Source of the DNA: Paraburkholderia fungorum | Lineage (GTDB): Bacteria; Pseudomonadota; Gammaproteobacteria; Burkholderiales; Burkholderiaceae | DNA: 41,909 nt | Reading direction: 5' to 3' | Assembly: GCF_003610895.1 (NCBI RefSeq) | Contig: NZ_MCAS01000047.1 | Coordinates: forward strand, 1-41,909 | In this document: piece after piece, positions 16,226 to 24,217 of the stretch | Layout of the letters: each line of letters begins with the position of its first letter | Numbering within the stretch: position 1 is the first letter of the stretch | Notes under the pieces: model-generated | What the model saw: only the letters and a program-made list of their open reading frames with translations | What the model was told of the DNA's origin: nothing | Database searches by the model: none | Program-made: the position numbers and the translations under genes

Positions 16226-16372
16226 CTACCCTCGACGCCCGCTACGATCCGCGGCATGCACCCGCACCGGGCGCAACGCAGCGCGCTGTTTCGCCTGAGC
16301 CGCCGCGAGTTGGCGGATCAATGCAGCGCCGGCCGCAGCCAAAGCAGCCAATGACAGATAGAAGGCAATCAT
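16226..16372 (-). CDS. 48-residue single-helix membrane peptide
   Basis: A short gene: ATG at 16372, stop TAG at 16226. It starts MIAFYLSLAALAAAGAALIR, one clear membrane helix, and continues into a basic tail rich in Arg, Ala and Gln. GGGGAG lies six bases before the ATG, an excellent ribosome site, and its stop is five bases from the start of the RRM-like gene. The ribosome site, the helix and the tight spacing argue that it is real. The function is unknown. The basic cytoplasmic tail could bind nucleic acid or anionic lipids, which is speculation. Confidence 0.65.
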   Translation of the reverse strand: MIAFYLSLAALAAAGAALIRQLAAAQAKQRAALRPVRVHAADRSGRRG

Positions 16373-16676
16373 TTAAATCTCCCCTTCGAATTTCGTCCTG
16401 TTTTCAGGATAGCCACAATCGACAACAAAAGCGATGCGACACAATGTCATAAAAGACGGACTTTAAAACTTCCGTTAATGCACTGTACCTGCGCACTGTA
16501 CCTGAATAAGCAGCGGTAAAAACAGCAAAACACATGTTCATTCAGTGACGCAGTCACGGCACACGCGCCAGACGCGGACGCTGGGCGCAAAAACCGGGCC
16601 GCGAACCGGGCCGTGATACGCATCGTCGCCGGCATCCTGCGGGGGACGTACGCAAAAGGCGGACTGATCGCACGGA
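16373..16676. other. Gap upstream of the small membrane peptide
   Basis: AT-rich near 16373-16530, likely holding the promoter of the leftward small-peptide/RRM pair. It contains a 13-bp tandem duplication (16480-16505) and, at its end, the bidirectional terminator of the next gene. An 89-residue open frame on the minus strand across this gap has no ribosome site or protein-like composition and I do not call it. Confidence 0.5.
16480..16505. repeat. 13-bp tandem duplication
   Basis: GCACTGTACCTGC is followed by GCACTGTACCTGA, 12 of 13 identical, in the AT-rich gap. Confidence 0.7.
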
Positions 16677-16690
16677 TCAGTCCGCTTTTT
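16654..16690. terminator. Bidirectional intrinsic terminator overlapping a stop codon
   Basis: A perfect 11-bp stem GCGGACTGATC (16659-16669) with GATCAGTCCGC (16675-16685), loop GCACG, flanked by AAAA on the left and TTTTT on the right. For the minus-strand gene ending at 16677, the stem includes the last codons and the TGA stop. This is the clearest intrinsic terminator in the window. Confidence 0.85.
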
Positions 16691-17027
16691 GCACGTTGGC
16701 CGCGCTCACCCACCATGCATTCTTGCCCTGCGGGACATGCACCAGTACGGCGGACGGATCGTCGACGCCATCGTCGGCGATTTCACACACCGGCAAGCCG
16801 TCCGGCAGGTGCTTCACCTCGCCGGCCGCCTGGAACAGCGCGACGCGCTGCGCGCTCAGCGGTCGCAGTTGCCGGTACACGTCGAAACTGATTGCCGCGG
16901 GCACGTCGCCGCGAATCAGCAGCGGCTCGGCGCTGCCGCAGCGCGCGGGTTCGGCGGCAAGCACTGTGGCGCTGCCGAACAGACAGCCGCAAGTAAGCGC
17001 CAGTGTGGCAAGGCGTGAGTGGGTCAT
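16677..17027 (-). CDS. Small exported protein of unknown function
   Basis: 116 residues. The signal peptide is MTHSRLATLALTCGCLFGSA with a likely cut after VLA (about residue 24). The mature part has two Cys (in ARCGS and PVCEI) that could form one disulfide, and ends with VHVPQGKNAWWVSAANV. I do not recognise the family. The start is set by CGGAG eight bases upstream of the ATG at 17027; the frame stays open further upstream but without protein character. The stop codon is embedded in an intrinsic terminator. It follows the HNH-like exported protein on the same strand by 100 bases, so the two may be co-transcribed. Confidence 0.65.
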   Translation of the reverse strand: MTHSRLATLALTCGCLFGSATVLAAEPARCGSAEPLLIRGDVPAAISFDVYRQLRPLSAQRVALFQAAGEVKHLPDGLPVCEIADDGVDDPSAVLVHVPQGKNAWWVSAANVQKAD

Positions 17028-17127
17028 GGTGATTCTCCGGGAGTAAGTTGAAGCAGCGCACTGCTGGCGGCACGACTGAATACACGCGAATGAACAACCA
17101 GGCCAACATGGGCGGAGGCAGGCGGCC

Positions 17128-17658
17128 TCATGGCGCGCTGTCGCGACCATCGCCCCGGCCGTTGCTGTCGCCAGTCGCGACGTCGAGACGGCTCACATCG
17201 CAAGACGCCTGGCTGAATCCCGAGTAGACCACCGACCAGTTGCCGACAATCGCCGCTTGCGCCTCAGCGAGGCTCAGCTTCCCTTCACAAACGCAGCGTT
17301 TGAGCATGACCGCGGCGCGCGCCTTGCGACGCTCACCCTGCGGGCCTGCCCACGGCAGAAGATCGAGATTGGAGGCAGCGTTTGGCGAGCCGCCGAGTAC
17401 AACGGGCACGCGCCTGTCCAGTGCGAAAGCCGGACCGTTGTCGGCATCGATGCCGCGCGCGGCCAGCATGCGGTCCTTGTGAGCCATCAGTTGATCGAAC
17501 GGTGGAGCGACCGTGTCCGCATAGCCGGGTCGGCAAATCGTTTCGCCGATTGACTCCTGCGTGACGCGCTCATCGAGCATCGCCGCATCCTGAGCCCAGA
17601 CTTGACCGACGCGCAATGCGAGTACGACAGTGCAGCCGAACAGAATCGCGAAACGCAT
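17128..17658 (-). CDS. Exported HNH-like protein with a degenerate active site
   Basis: 176 residues. The signal peptide MRFAILFGCTVVLALRVGQV has a likely cut after VWA (residue 22). The mature part follows the pattern of a small HNH-like family: CxPGY near the start, then ALDRRVPVVLGGSPNAASNL (80-98, shown in full length 20 or less), then Cys-x-Cys and SLAEAQAAIVGNW. Family members usually read LDHxxPLxLGG, where the His serves the metal site. Here that His is Arg82, so nuclease activity is doubtful. Assignment is from remembered motif similarity and is moderate. The ATG at 17658 is preferred because it starts the signal peptide. It lies upstream of the other small exported gene. Confidence 0.55.
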   Translation of the reverse strand: MRFAILFGCTVVLALRVGQVWAQDAAMLDERVTQESIGETICRPGYADTVAPPFDQLMAHKDRMLAARGIDADNGPAFALDRRVPVVLGGSPNAASNLDLLPWAGPQGERRKARAAVMLKRCVCEGKLSLAEAQAAIVGNWSVVYSGFSQASCDVSRLDVATGDSNGRGDGRDSAP

Positions 17659-18028
17659 CTTGCGCGCAGGACGCGCGGCGCCGCACCGGCGCGTGAGCGT
17701 CGACTGGATTGCCTGATATGCCCTGCTGGTTGCGTCGCTGCAATGGGTGATGCAACGCCTGTCTGCAATGCCTGCGTTCATTCGTCGGCGCGCCGGTAAC
17801 GGCGCGCAATAGTTCAATTCGCAGGTCAATTAAAACACATTCAATATTCGTGTGTGAAAAGGCGTACATGCGCAATCGGGCGAGGATGCACCTCGATGCG
17901 CTCACAAAGGGTTGCCGGCGCTGTCTTGCCCGGCGTGAATGCGCGATGCAAGACAGCGCCGGATCGCAGGGCAAAGACAACGCCGCTGCCTGCATGCCGG
18001 CCACCCAAAGCGCCGGCGGCAGGCCACC
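17659..18028. other. Gap between the S10 peptidase and HNH-like genes
   Basis: 370 bases without a recognisable gene. It holds a perfect 15-bp inverted repeat (17915-17962) and an AT-rich stretch near 17825-17860. On the minus strand TTCACA and TTTTAA, 17 bases apart, could be a weak promoter for the HNH-like gene. Confidence 0.45.
17915..17962. repeat. Perfect 15-bp inverted repeat
   Basis: CCGGCGCTGTCTTGC (17915-17929), an 18-base spacer, then GCAAGACAGCGCCGG (17948-17962). It lies 67 bases past the S10 gene stop. It could be a large-loop terminator or stabilising 3' hairpin, or the two ends of a lost small element. No T-run follows on the minus strand. Confidence 0.7.
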
Positions 18029-19687
18029 TCAACCGGGTTTCGCCACCCGAGCCTGCAAGGCACGAATACGCCCGAGCGCCTGAGTATTGGACACGGTTGC
18101 GTCATACATCTTGGACAGATCCGCTTTGAGCGCGGTGCGCGAGCCGCCGTCGAGATACACCATATGTCCCGACGGATAAAAACGCGCCGACAGATTCTGC
18201 CGGACCTGCTGACTAACAAGCGGCATTTGCTGCAGATCGATCACGGTCTGATAGAACGGCGTGACGTAATCGAAGAAACCGTTCGCCGACAAAACCTTCA
18301 GGTCGGGGTTGAGCGCCATCACGGCGGCAAGATCGCCGGCGGTGTACAGAATGACGTTGCCCTTGGCGTCGAGCCCCTTCTGCGCGCCGGTCGGATCGAT
18401 GTGGCTGAAGTCCCAATACTGGAATGCCTGATCGTTGAGGTCCGTGAACGCCGAATTCGACGTGTACTTCAACTGCTCATTCAGATACACGTTCCACATC
18501 GTCGTATAGACGCCCGTCACCGCGGTCATGGTCGGATCGTTGCCGCCCGAATTCGGGTCGATCTTGCCCGCAATGCCAGTGTTGATCGCCGTCACGCGGC
18601 CGTCGTACTCGCCAAGCGCGAGACCCTGCGCTTTCAGCAGCGTGGTCAAGAACAGCGAATTGCCGCGGCTGTCGTACGACGCGATGTCGATGCTCCAGGC
18701 GAGCAAGGTAGTTTTGTCGATCCCGGTGTACTCGCTGAGTTTTTCGACAGTGGCTGAATCCGTCGTCGGAAATTTGCGCAGCGCCGCCAGATAGTCGGTG
18801 CGCGCGAATTGCGCGACCTCTTCGGCAAACGTGCCGAGGTCGGTGGGCCGCGGCGCGATGCCGAGTTTCTTGTGATACCACGCATCCGCTGAGGCCGTGG
18901 GCAGCGCGCCGACCGGGTTGCCGGCCTGCGTGTAGTCGAGAATCGACGATTGCAGCGTGATGCCGTTCAGATCGACGCCGTCTTCATGCAGCCGGTACGC
19001 CAGCACGCAACTGCGTGCCGTGCCATAAGACTCGCCATACAGGTACTTCGGCGAATTCCAGCGATTGTTCTTGGTGAGAAAGCGTTTGATGAACTGTTTG
19101 ATCGAGTCCGCGTCCTGGTCGACACCCCAGAAGGCGCGGTTCGTCTTCGGCGCAATGGCCGCCGAGTAGCCCGTGCCGACCGGATTGATGAAAACGAGGT
19201 CGCTCTTGTCGAGCAGACTGTCCGGGTTGTCTTCCATCGAGTACGGTGCGGGCGGCGTGAAGCCCGGCATCGAGGTCTTGATACGGCGCGGCGCGAACGA
19301 GCCCAGCAGCACGAACACCGAAGACGAACCCGGGCCGCCGTTGTAGAAGAACGTTACCGGGCGCGTTTCCTCCTTCTGGTTGTCCTGCGTGAACGCGACG
19401 TAGAACATTTTGGCTTCAGGCTGCGAGCTGCTCGGATCGACGATCACGAGGTGGCCCACTGTCGCCGTGTAATTGATTTTCTGGCCGCCGATCGTAGTCG
19501 AATGATGCGTAATCGCAGCGGCTTCAGTAGTGTCGGTGACGGAGTCGTCCGGCCCGTTACCATAAGCAACCGGATCGAAGAACGGCTGATCGCCTGTTTT
19601 GTGCGACGCCCCGGCGGCCGTGGCGGGCGAAGCATGTGTGTTGTGTGACGACTGCGGACTAACGGAAGCTGACTCGGTGTTCGTCAT
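18029..19687 (-). CDS. Serine carboxypeptidase, peptidase family S10
   Basis: 552 residues, alpha/beta-hydrolase fold. It removes C-terminal residues from peptides, usually at acid pH. The oxyanion-hole region NGGPGSSS lies at 116-123. Nucleophile Ser220 is in GESYGT, Asp473 in GFFDYVTPF and His508 in YPSGHMVYLD, so the triad is complete. The first 35 residues are Ser/Thr/Ala/His-rich and disordered, with no hydrophobic signal peptide, so secretion by Sec is not evident. The upstream gene encodes an acid-type S53 peptidase on the same strand, 255 bases away, with a 10-bp tandem repeat in between. Confidence 0.92.
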   Translation of the reverse strand: MTNTESASVSPQSSHNTHASPATAAGASHKTGDQPFFDPVAYGNGPDDSVTDTTEAAAITHHSTTIGGQKINYTATVGHLVIVDPSSSQPEAKMFYVAFTQDNQKEETRPVTFFYNGGPGSSSVFVLLGSFAPRRIKTSMPGFTPPAPYSMEDNPDSLLDKSDLVFINPVGTGYSAAIAPKTNRAFWGVDQDADSIKQFIKRFLTKNNRWNSPKYLYGESYGTARSCVLAYRLHEDGVDLNGITLQSSILDYTQAGNPVGALPTASADAWYHKKLGIAPRPTDLGTFAEEVAQFARTDYLAALRKFPTTDSATVEKLSEYTGIDKTTLLAWSIDIASYDSRGNSLFLTTLLKAQGLALGEYDGRVTAINTGIAGKIDPNSGGNDPTMTAVTGVYTTMWNVYLNEQLKYTSNSAFTDLNDQAFQYWDFSHIDPTGAQKGLDAKGNVILYTAGDLAAVMALNPDLKVLSANGFFDYVTPFYQTVIDLQQMPLVSQQVRQNLSARFYPSGHMVYLDGGSRTALKADLSKMYDATVSNTQALGRIRALQARVAKPG

Positions 19688-19710
19688 GATCGCTCCATGG
19701 GTTCGTTAAC

Positions 19711-19770
19711 GTCTTGATCTGTCTTGGTGTGTCTCGATGTGCCTGGGTGTATCTCAATGCGTCCTGGTTA
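19711..19770. repeat. Degenerate 10-bp tandem repeat, about six copies
   Basis: Units GTCTTGATCT, GTCTTGGTGT, GTCTCGATGT, GCCTGGGTGT, ATCTCAATGC and GTCCTGGTTA run head to tail, consensus GTCTTGGTGT. They lie 24-83 bases before the start codon of the S10 gene, in its leader or promoter region. Confidence 0.65.
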
Positions 19771-19942
19771 CCCTGATGTCTCTTGTGTGTCCTGCGTTGC
19801 CAGCGTCTCCTGAAACCGCACGCCGCACCGCCCGCGACCTGAACGCGGCGCACCGCGGGGTCGACGCGGACAGCCGGTGGCGCCTGGGCCGGCAATCCGC
19901 GAGGCGCGAGGCGCCACCCGAAACAATCCGCGAGTCTTCAGA

Positions 19943-21499
19943 CTATAGTGCGGCCGCCACCTTCTGACCATTGGGGCTGCCAAGCCCCGTGCACGCATCC
20001 CAGCCCGGCGACGCGGCGAAGCTGCCGTTGTTGCCTTGGGTAATGTCGTTAAACGCGCCCGGCGCCTTATACAGTTTCGGATTGATAAAACCAGCCGGTT
20101 GCCCTTTCGCCGCGTTGATCCGCGCAATCAAGGCCGCCCACAGCGGCGCAACCGCGCTGGTGCCGCCGACCACCGTCTGCGTGCCGTCGATCAACACGCT
20201 ATAGCCGGTAACAGGCGATGCATCGCCGGCCACGTCCGGCACGCCCCGCCCGCTGAGCGCCTTTTTTGCGCCGCTTGATGACGTAACCGACAAGCCTTGT
20301 TGCCACACGGGAACCGGAAAGGCCCGGCTCACGCCGCCGCCGCTCGCGCCGCCTTGCGCGCCGTCGTTCCACACCACCTCATGCGAGATCGAGGTGCCCG
20401 ACGCCGTCAGGCTCGTGCCGCCGCATGCCAGCACGTAAGGACTCGATGCCGGAAAATCGACCTGATCACTGCCCGAACCGTCGCTCGAACCGCTGTCGCC
20501 CGATGCCGCGCAAACCGTCACACCCAAGGCTGCCGCCGTTTGCAGCAGGTTGTTGAACGCCTGCAGCGACTGGCTGGTCCAGTTCGACTCCGGGCCGCCC
20601 CAACTGATCGAGATGACCGTGGGTTTGTTGGTCGTGTCATGCACCGCGGTGCTCACCGCGTCGATGAAACCGGCGTCGCTGTTCTGCGTGAAATACACCG
20701 CGATCGTCGCGCCTGGCACAATCGCGCCGACGATTTCGATGTCGAGCGTGACTTCGCCATCGGGCCCGTTCGGGTCGCCGCTCGGCTGATTGCTCCCCTC
20801 GTCGACGCCGACCGCTGTCACTTTCGGTGAAGCGACGCCAAGGCTCGCAAAGTAAGTCTTGAGGTCGGACGTGTTGTAGCCGCCCCCAAGCTCGATGATG
20901 CCGACACATTCGCCGCTGCCGTCGCCCCGCGGAAACTGATACAGCGAAGCGAGTTGCGGTGGCGCGAAGGAAACCTGATGTCCTTTAGCCGGCTGAAACG
21001 GCGGCCGGATGCGAAAGTGCGGGCGCGCCTGCGGCCGGTTATCGAGCCCGAGCACGGCTTGCACGATGCCGTGCAGATCGTCCGGCACGCTGATCGTGCC
21101 CGTGCGGCCGCGGAACTGACCCGCCGTGTGATGCTGGTAATGCTCGAGTTTGACGCCGAACGCGGTCTGGAACTGCGCGATCGTGCCGCCCAGCAGCACC
21201 TGGCGCGCGGCCGGATCTTCCCGCACCACCGTCAAGCCGTGTGCGACGGCAAAGGCTTTGACCTTCGCGATGTCTTCCGGCGCGGCGCCGTATTCTTTTG
21301 CAAACGCCTCGCGCGACAAAGGCTTGACGCCTGGATCGCCTGCCTCGATCTTGCTCATCAGCGCGTCGAACTGCGCCTGCCGCTGACGGCGCAGTATCAC
21401 GAAAACCTCGATCCGTTCAGCCGGATCGCATTGCCCAACGACCGTCGAACCTTGCACTGCCGTTCGCTCGCTTCCCGGCAGCGGTTGTCTATTGACCAT
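19943..21499 (-). CDS. Kumamolisin-type sedolisin, peptidase family S53, with propeptide
   Basis: 518 residues. The N-terminal prodomain (about 5-165) starts PLPGSERTAVQGS and is removed on activation. The catalytic domain (about 175-518) has Glu249 and Asp253 in GEVTLDIEIVG, oxyanion Asp335 in ASGDSG and nucleophile Ser448 in GGTSA: the Ser-Glu-Asp triad of acid-active sedolisins. The calcium site is visible in FNDITQGNNG and GWDACTGLG near the C-terminus. No signal peptide is present, as is common for kumamolisins. It endoproteolytically cleaves proteins at low pH, and the S10 exopeptidase next door could finish its products. It is divergent from the DUF1993 gene. Confidence 0.93.
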   Translation of the reverse strand: MVNRQPLPGSERTAVQGSTVVGQCDPAERIEVFVILRRQRQAQFDALMSKIEAGDPGVKPLSREAFAKEYGAAPEDIAKVKAFAVAHGLTVVREDPAARQVLLGGTIAQFQTAFGVKLEHYQHHTAGQFRGRTGTISVPDDLHGIVQAVLGLDNRPQARPHFRIRPPFQPAKGHQVSFAPPQLASLYQFPRGDGSGECVGIIELGGGYNTSDLKTYFASLGVASPKVTAVGVDEGSNQPSGDPNGPDGEVTLDIEIVGAIVPGATIAVYFTQNSDAGFIDAVSTAVHDTTNKPTVISISWGGPESNWTSQSLQAFNNLLQTAAALGVTVCAASGDSGSSDGSGSDQVDFPASSPYVLACGGTSLTASGTSISHEVVWNDGAQGGASGGGVSRAFPVPVWQQGLSVTSSSGAKKALSGRGVPDVAGDASPVTGYSVLIDGTQTVVGGTSAVAPLWAALIARINAAKGQPAGFINPKLYKAPGAFNDITQGNNGSFAASPGWDACTGLGSPNGQKVAAAL

Positions 21500-21801
21500 G
21501 GTGTCGATTCTCCTGTTAGCGTGACGGCACGGGCCGCGGGGTTGACCCCACGCACGGCACGCGCCTGCACGAACTCGCCGCCTCGCGCCCGGCGGCTTGA
21601 TGTTTCAAGAACTTCGCCAAACCATCCGACCGATGCATTCGAACACAGTTCCGGTATCTGCGGCAGTTGTCCGAATGGCTAACGCCGGGGGGATCAATGC
21701 GCATCGCGCAATACCCGCGCTATGATGCTGAAGCGGCAATCCAGCCGTCGCAACGCCTCGCGCGCCACCCGCGCGCACGATCGAAGAATCAGAGGAACCC
21801 C
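21500..21801. other. Divergent gap, sedolisin/DUF1993
   Basis: About 300 bases. I see no gene, no clear -35/-10 pair and no strong palindrome. The DUF1993 ribosome site AGAGGA is at the right end. Confidence 0.4.
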
Positions 21802-22311
21802 ATGTCAATTTCAATGTATCAAGCGTCACTGCCCGTGCTGGTGCGCGGCATGACCAACCTGCAAGTCATCCTCGGCAAAGCCGAGGCGCACGCTGCCGAG
21901 AAACAGATCGACCCGTCTGTGTTTACGAGCGCACGGCTCGCACCGGACATGCTGCCGCTGGTGCGCCAGGTCTATATCGTCAGCGACACGGCGAAGGGTT
22001 GCGCCGCCCGTCTGGCCGGCGTCGAAGCGCCGAAGTACGACGACGTCGAGCAGACGTTCGACGAACTCGATGCCCGCCTTCAAAAGACGATTGATTACCT
22101 GAAGGAATTCAATGCGCAGCAGATCGACGGATCGGAAGAACGGCCGATCACACTGAAAATGCGCAGCGGCCCGATCGAGTTCACGGGCTTGTCATATCTG
22201 CTCGGTTTCGTGTTGCCGAACTTCTTTTTTCACGTCACGACGGCGTATGACATTCTGCGTCACAACGGTGTCGAACTCGGCAAGCTCGATTATCTGGGCG
22301 GCATCAAATAA
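21802..22311 (+). CDS. DUF1993 family protein (DinB-like fold)
   Basis: 169 residues, cytoplasmic, mostly helical. It starts MSISMYQASLPVLVRGMTNL, characteristic of the DUF1993 family. A tail near FHVTTAYDILRHNGVELGK carries the conserved His/Tyr region that in the wider DinB fold binds a metal or thiol cofactor. The biochemical role is not known. I chose the ATG at 21802 because AGAGGA sits six to seven bases upstream. The open frame runs 45 residues further upstream but that part has no ribosome site. It is convergent with the YnfA-type gene. Confidence 0.85.
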   Translation: MSISMYQASLPVLVRGMTNLQVILGKAEAHAAEKQIDPSVFTSARLAPDMLPLVRQVYIVSDTAKGCAARLAGVEAPKYDDVEQTFDELDARLQKTIDYLKEFNAQQIDGSEERPITLKMRSGPIEFTGLSYLLGFVLPNFFFHVTTAYDILRHNGVELGKLDYLGGIK

Positions 22312-22398
22312 CACGTGCAGGCACGCGATTGCCACATAAGCAGCACGTGCACACACGTGGGCTCGACATGCCCGGGTGTGAACTTCGCAGGAAACGCG

Positions 22399-22719
22399 TC
22401 AAACGCGCGGCTGGAATGCAATGATCGCCATGCCGGCCAGTGTGAATGCCACACCGGCCGCGTCCCACAGCGTGGGGCGCACCTTGTCGACGCACCATAG
22501 CCACGCGATCGCCACCGCCACGTACACACCGCCGTAAGCCGCATACACGCGGCCTGCGGCGGTGCCGTGCAGCGTCAGCAGCCAGGCGAACAAGGCGAGA
22601 CTCAGCGCGCCGGGCACCAGCAGCCAGATGGAGCTCCCCTCCTTCAGCCAGCGCCAGGGCAAATAGCACCCGACGATTTCGGCAATGGCGGTCACGGCAT
22701 AAAGCAGAAACGTTTTCAT
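22399..22719 (-). CDS. UPF0060 (YnfA-type) small membrane protein
   Basis: 106 residues with four predicted helices, the standard size for UPF0060. Diagnostic pieces are AEIVGCYLPW near the start, then WLLTLHGTAAGRVYAAYGGV and a final helix GVAFTLAGMAIIAF. These resemble small multidrug-resistance-type proteins, and a role in efflux of cationic compounds is plausible, but the family is functionally poorly defined. The ATG at 22719 begins the first helix. It lies downstream of the LysE-type gene on the same strand with a 180-base gap. Confidence 0.85.
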   Translation of the reverse strand: MKTFLLYAVTAIAEIVGCYLPWRWLKEGSSIWLLVPGALSLALFAWLLTLHGTAAGRVYAAYGGVYVAVAIAWLWCVDKVRPTLWDAAGVAFTLAGMAIIAFQPRV

Positions 22720-22899
22720 CGACAGGTTGAAGCAAGTAGTTGTGTTGACGCGAGACTGTGCGCGGCAGTTTATCGGTTTTATTAACACAACCACTTTGCA
22801 TGCGGGATTGCACGTGTCACAGCCGCCGCATCAAGCCCCCATTCGCTACCCGTCATGAACTTCGCGCCGCCCTGTACCGGTGTCTGGCACGTGCGGCAG

Positions 22900-23529
22900 T
22901 CAATCCAGAGAAAGCCGCAACGCAAAGCCGATCAACGCTGCCGAGAAAGTCCAGCGCTGCAGTGTTTGCGCGAGAGGATGAGCCCGCATCCAGCTGGCAA
23001 TGCGCGCCGCGCCAATCGCGTACATGGCGTCGAAACACGCGCCGATCGCGAGCAACACCAGACCCAGCTCGATCATCTGCAGCGCCACCGGTCCGGCCTC
23101 GGGACGCACGAACTGCGGCAGGAGCACCGAGCAGAACAGCAGCGCTTTCGGGTTCAACAGGTTGGTCAGCAGGCCCTTCACGAAAGCGGCACGCAGCGGC
23201 TGCGATTCGCCACCGGCCGTGCCGCCTTCAGGCAACGCGAATACGGGTGAGCGGAAGATCTGGACGCCGACCCACGCGAGATAAACCGCGCCGCCGTAGC
23301 GCACCACGTCATACAACCAGGGCGCACTGCGTAACAGCGCCGCTACCCCGCATGCCGACAGCGTGACGTGTGTTGCCCTCGCCAACCCGAGACCACCGGC
23401 CGCCGCGAAGCCGCTGCGCGCGCCACGTCCGATACTGGTCTGCAGAATCAGTGCCATGTCGGGCCCAGGCACCGCGTAGACCACAAACAACGCAGCGATA
23501 TAGACGATCAGAAGGTGTGCGGAAATCAT
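22900..23529 (-). CDS. LysE/RhtB-family amino-acid exporter
   Basis: 209 residues, inner membrane, about six helices. The N-terminal segment VYAVPGPDMALILQTSIGRG is the LysE signature, and LTNLLNPKALLFCSVLLPQF is the second conserved region. It exports an amino acid or derivative, such as homoserine, threonine or leucine-like compounds; the substrate is not determinable. It is divergent from an Lrp/AsnC regulator, the usual arrangement in which Lrp senses the exported amino acid and activates the exporter. A dyad at 23619-23636 lies between them. Confidence 0.9.
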   Translation of the reverse strand: MISAHLLIVYIAALFVVYAVPGPDMALILQTSIGRGARSGFAAAGGLGLARATHVTLSACGVAALLRSAPWLYDVVRYGGAVYLAWVGVQIFRSPVFALPEGGTAGGESQPLRAAFVKGLLTNLLNPKALLFCSVLLPQFVRPEAGPVALQMIELGLVLLAIGACFDAMYAIGAARIASWMRAHPLAQTLQRWTFSAALIGFALRLSLD

Positions 23530-23618
23530 GGAAGCCTCTTGTTTTTAAGGGCTCTATCTTGCTACCGTCGAAGGAGGGTTTGCTGGCGAAATACAGGAGA
23601 ACGGGGTTCAATTTTGGA

Positions 23619-23636
23619 GGAATACGCTAATATTCC
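23619..23636. promoter_or_regulatory. Candidate Lrp operator
   Basis: GGAATA (23619-23624), six bases CGCTAA, TATTCC (23631-23636): a perfect dyad with an AT-rich centre, extended imperfectly by GGA and CCC flanks, in the lysE/lrp divergent gap. Lrp-type proteins favour such sites, which supports autoregulation by inference. Confidence 0.45.
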
Positions 23637-23684
23637 CCTCCCGCATCAGGTTTTCCGCCAACACACGGTAAATGTCCCAAAGCC

Positions 23685-24152
23685 ATGACAACTGACCTCG
23701 ACAAGACGGACCGCGCGATCCTCGCCGCGCTGCAGAACGACGGCCGCATGTCGAATGCACGGCTCGCCGAGATGGTCGGCCTGAGCGAGACGCCTTGCGC
23801 CCGCCGCCTCAAGCGCCTCGAAAACGAAGGCTATATCGACCAGTACCGCGCAATGCTGTCGCGCTCCGCACTCGGCCTCGGCGTGGTCGCGTTCGTCTAC
23901 GTGCGTTTTGCCGTGCACGACCGCGCGGTGGCTACCCGTTTCGAACGCGAGGTGCAGGCCATGCCGCGAATTCTGGCCTGCCACAACGTGTCGGGCAGCG
24001 CCGATTACATTCTGCAGGTGGTGGCGCGCGACCTCGACGACTACGGCACCTTCATGCGCGACGAGATGCGCAGCCTGCCGGGCGTGACGTCGGTGGAATC
24101 GGCCTTGTCGCTGCGGGAAGTCAAGGCTAACGGCGGGTTGCCGCTGTCCTGA
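23685..24152 (+). CDS. Lrp/AsnC-family transcriptional regulator
   Basis: 155 residues. N-terminal HTH LDKTDRAILAALQNDGRMSN followed by LAEMVGLSETPCARRLKRLE, then the RAM ligand domain (about 65-150) with CHNVSGSADYILQVVARDL. It binds DNA as a multimer and an amino acid at the RAM interface. The divergent LysE exporter is the likely target. The ATG is chosen because the DNA-binding domain starts immediately; no strong ribosome site is present upstream. Confidence 0.9.
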   Translation: MTTDLDKTDRAILAALQNDGRMSNARLAEMVGLSETPCARRLKRLENEGYIDQYRAMLSRSALGLGVVAFVYVRFAVHDRAVATRFEREVQAMPRILACHNVSGSADYILQVVARDLDDYGTFMRDEMRSLPGVTSVESALSLREVKANGGLPLS

Positions 24153-24217
24153 ACGCGGACATGGCATAGTCACGCATTTGATACGGCGCGAGCCGACCAG
24201 ACGAGTACGGAGTTCTC

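Noticed and set aside
16447..16716. 89-codon minus-strand frame over the terminator gap
   Set aside because: No ribosome site, Arg-rich composition, and it spans an intrinsic terminator and the end of another gene.
22312..22398. Three CACGTG hexamers in the DUF1993/YnfA gap
   Set aside because: These are short palindromes expected in GC-rich DNA. They could form a convergent hairpin, but no consistent stem with a T-run was found.
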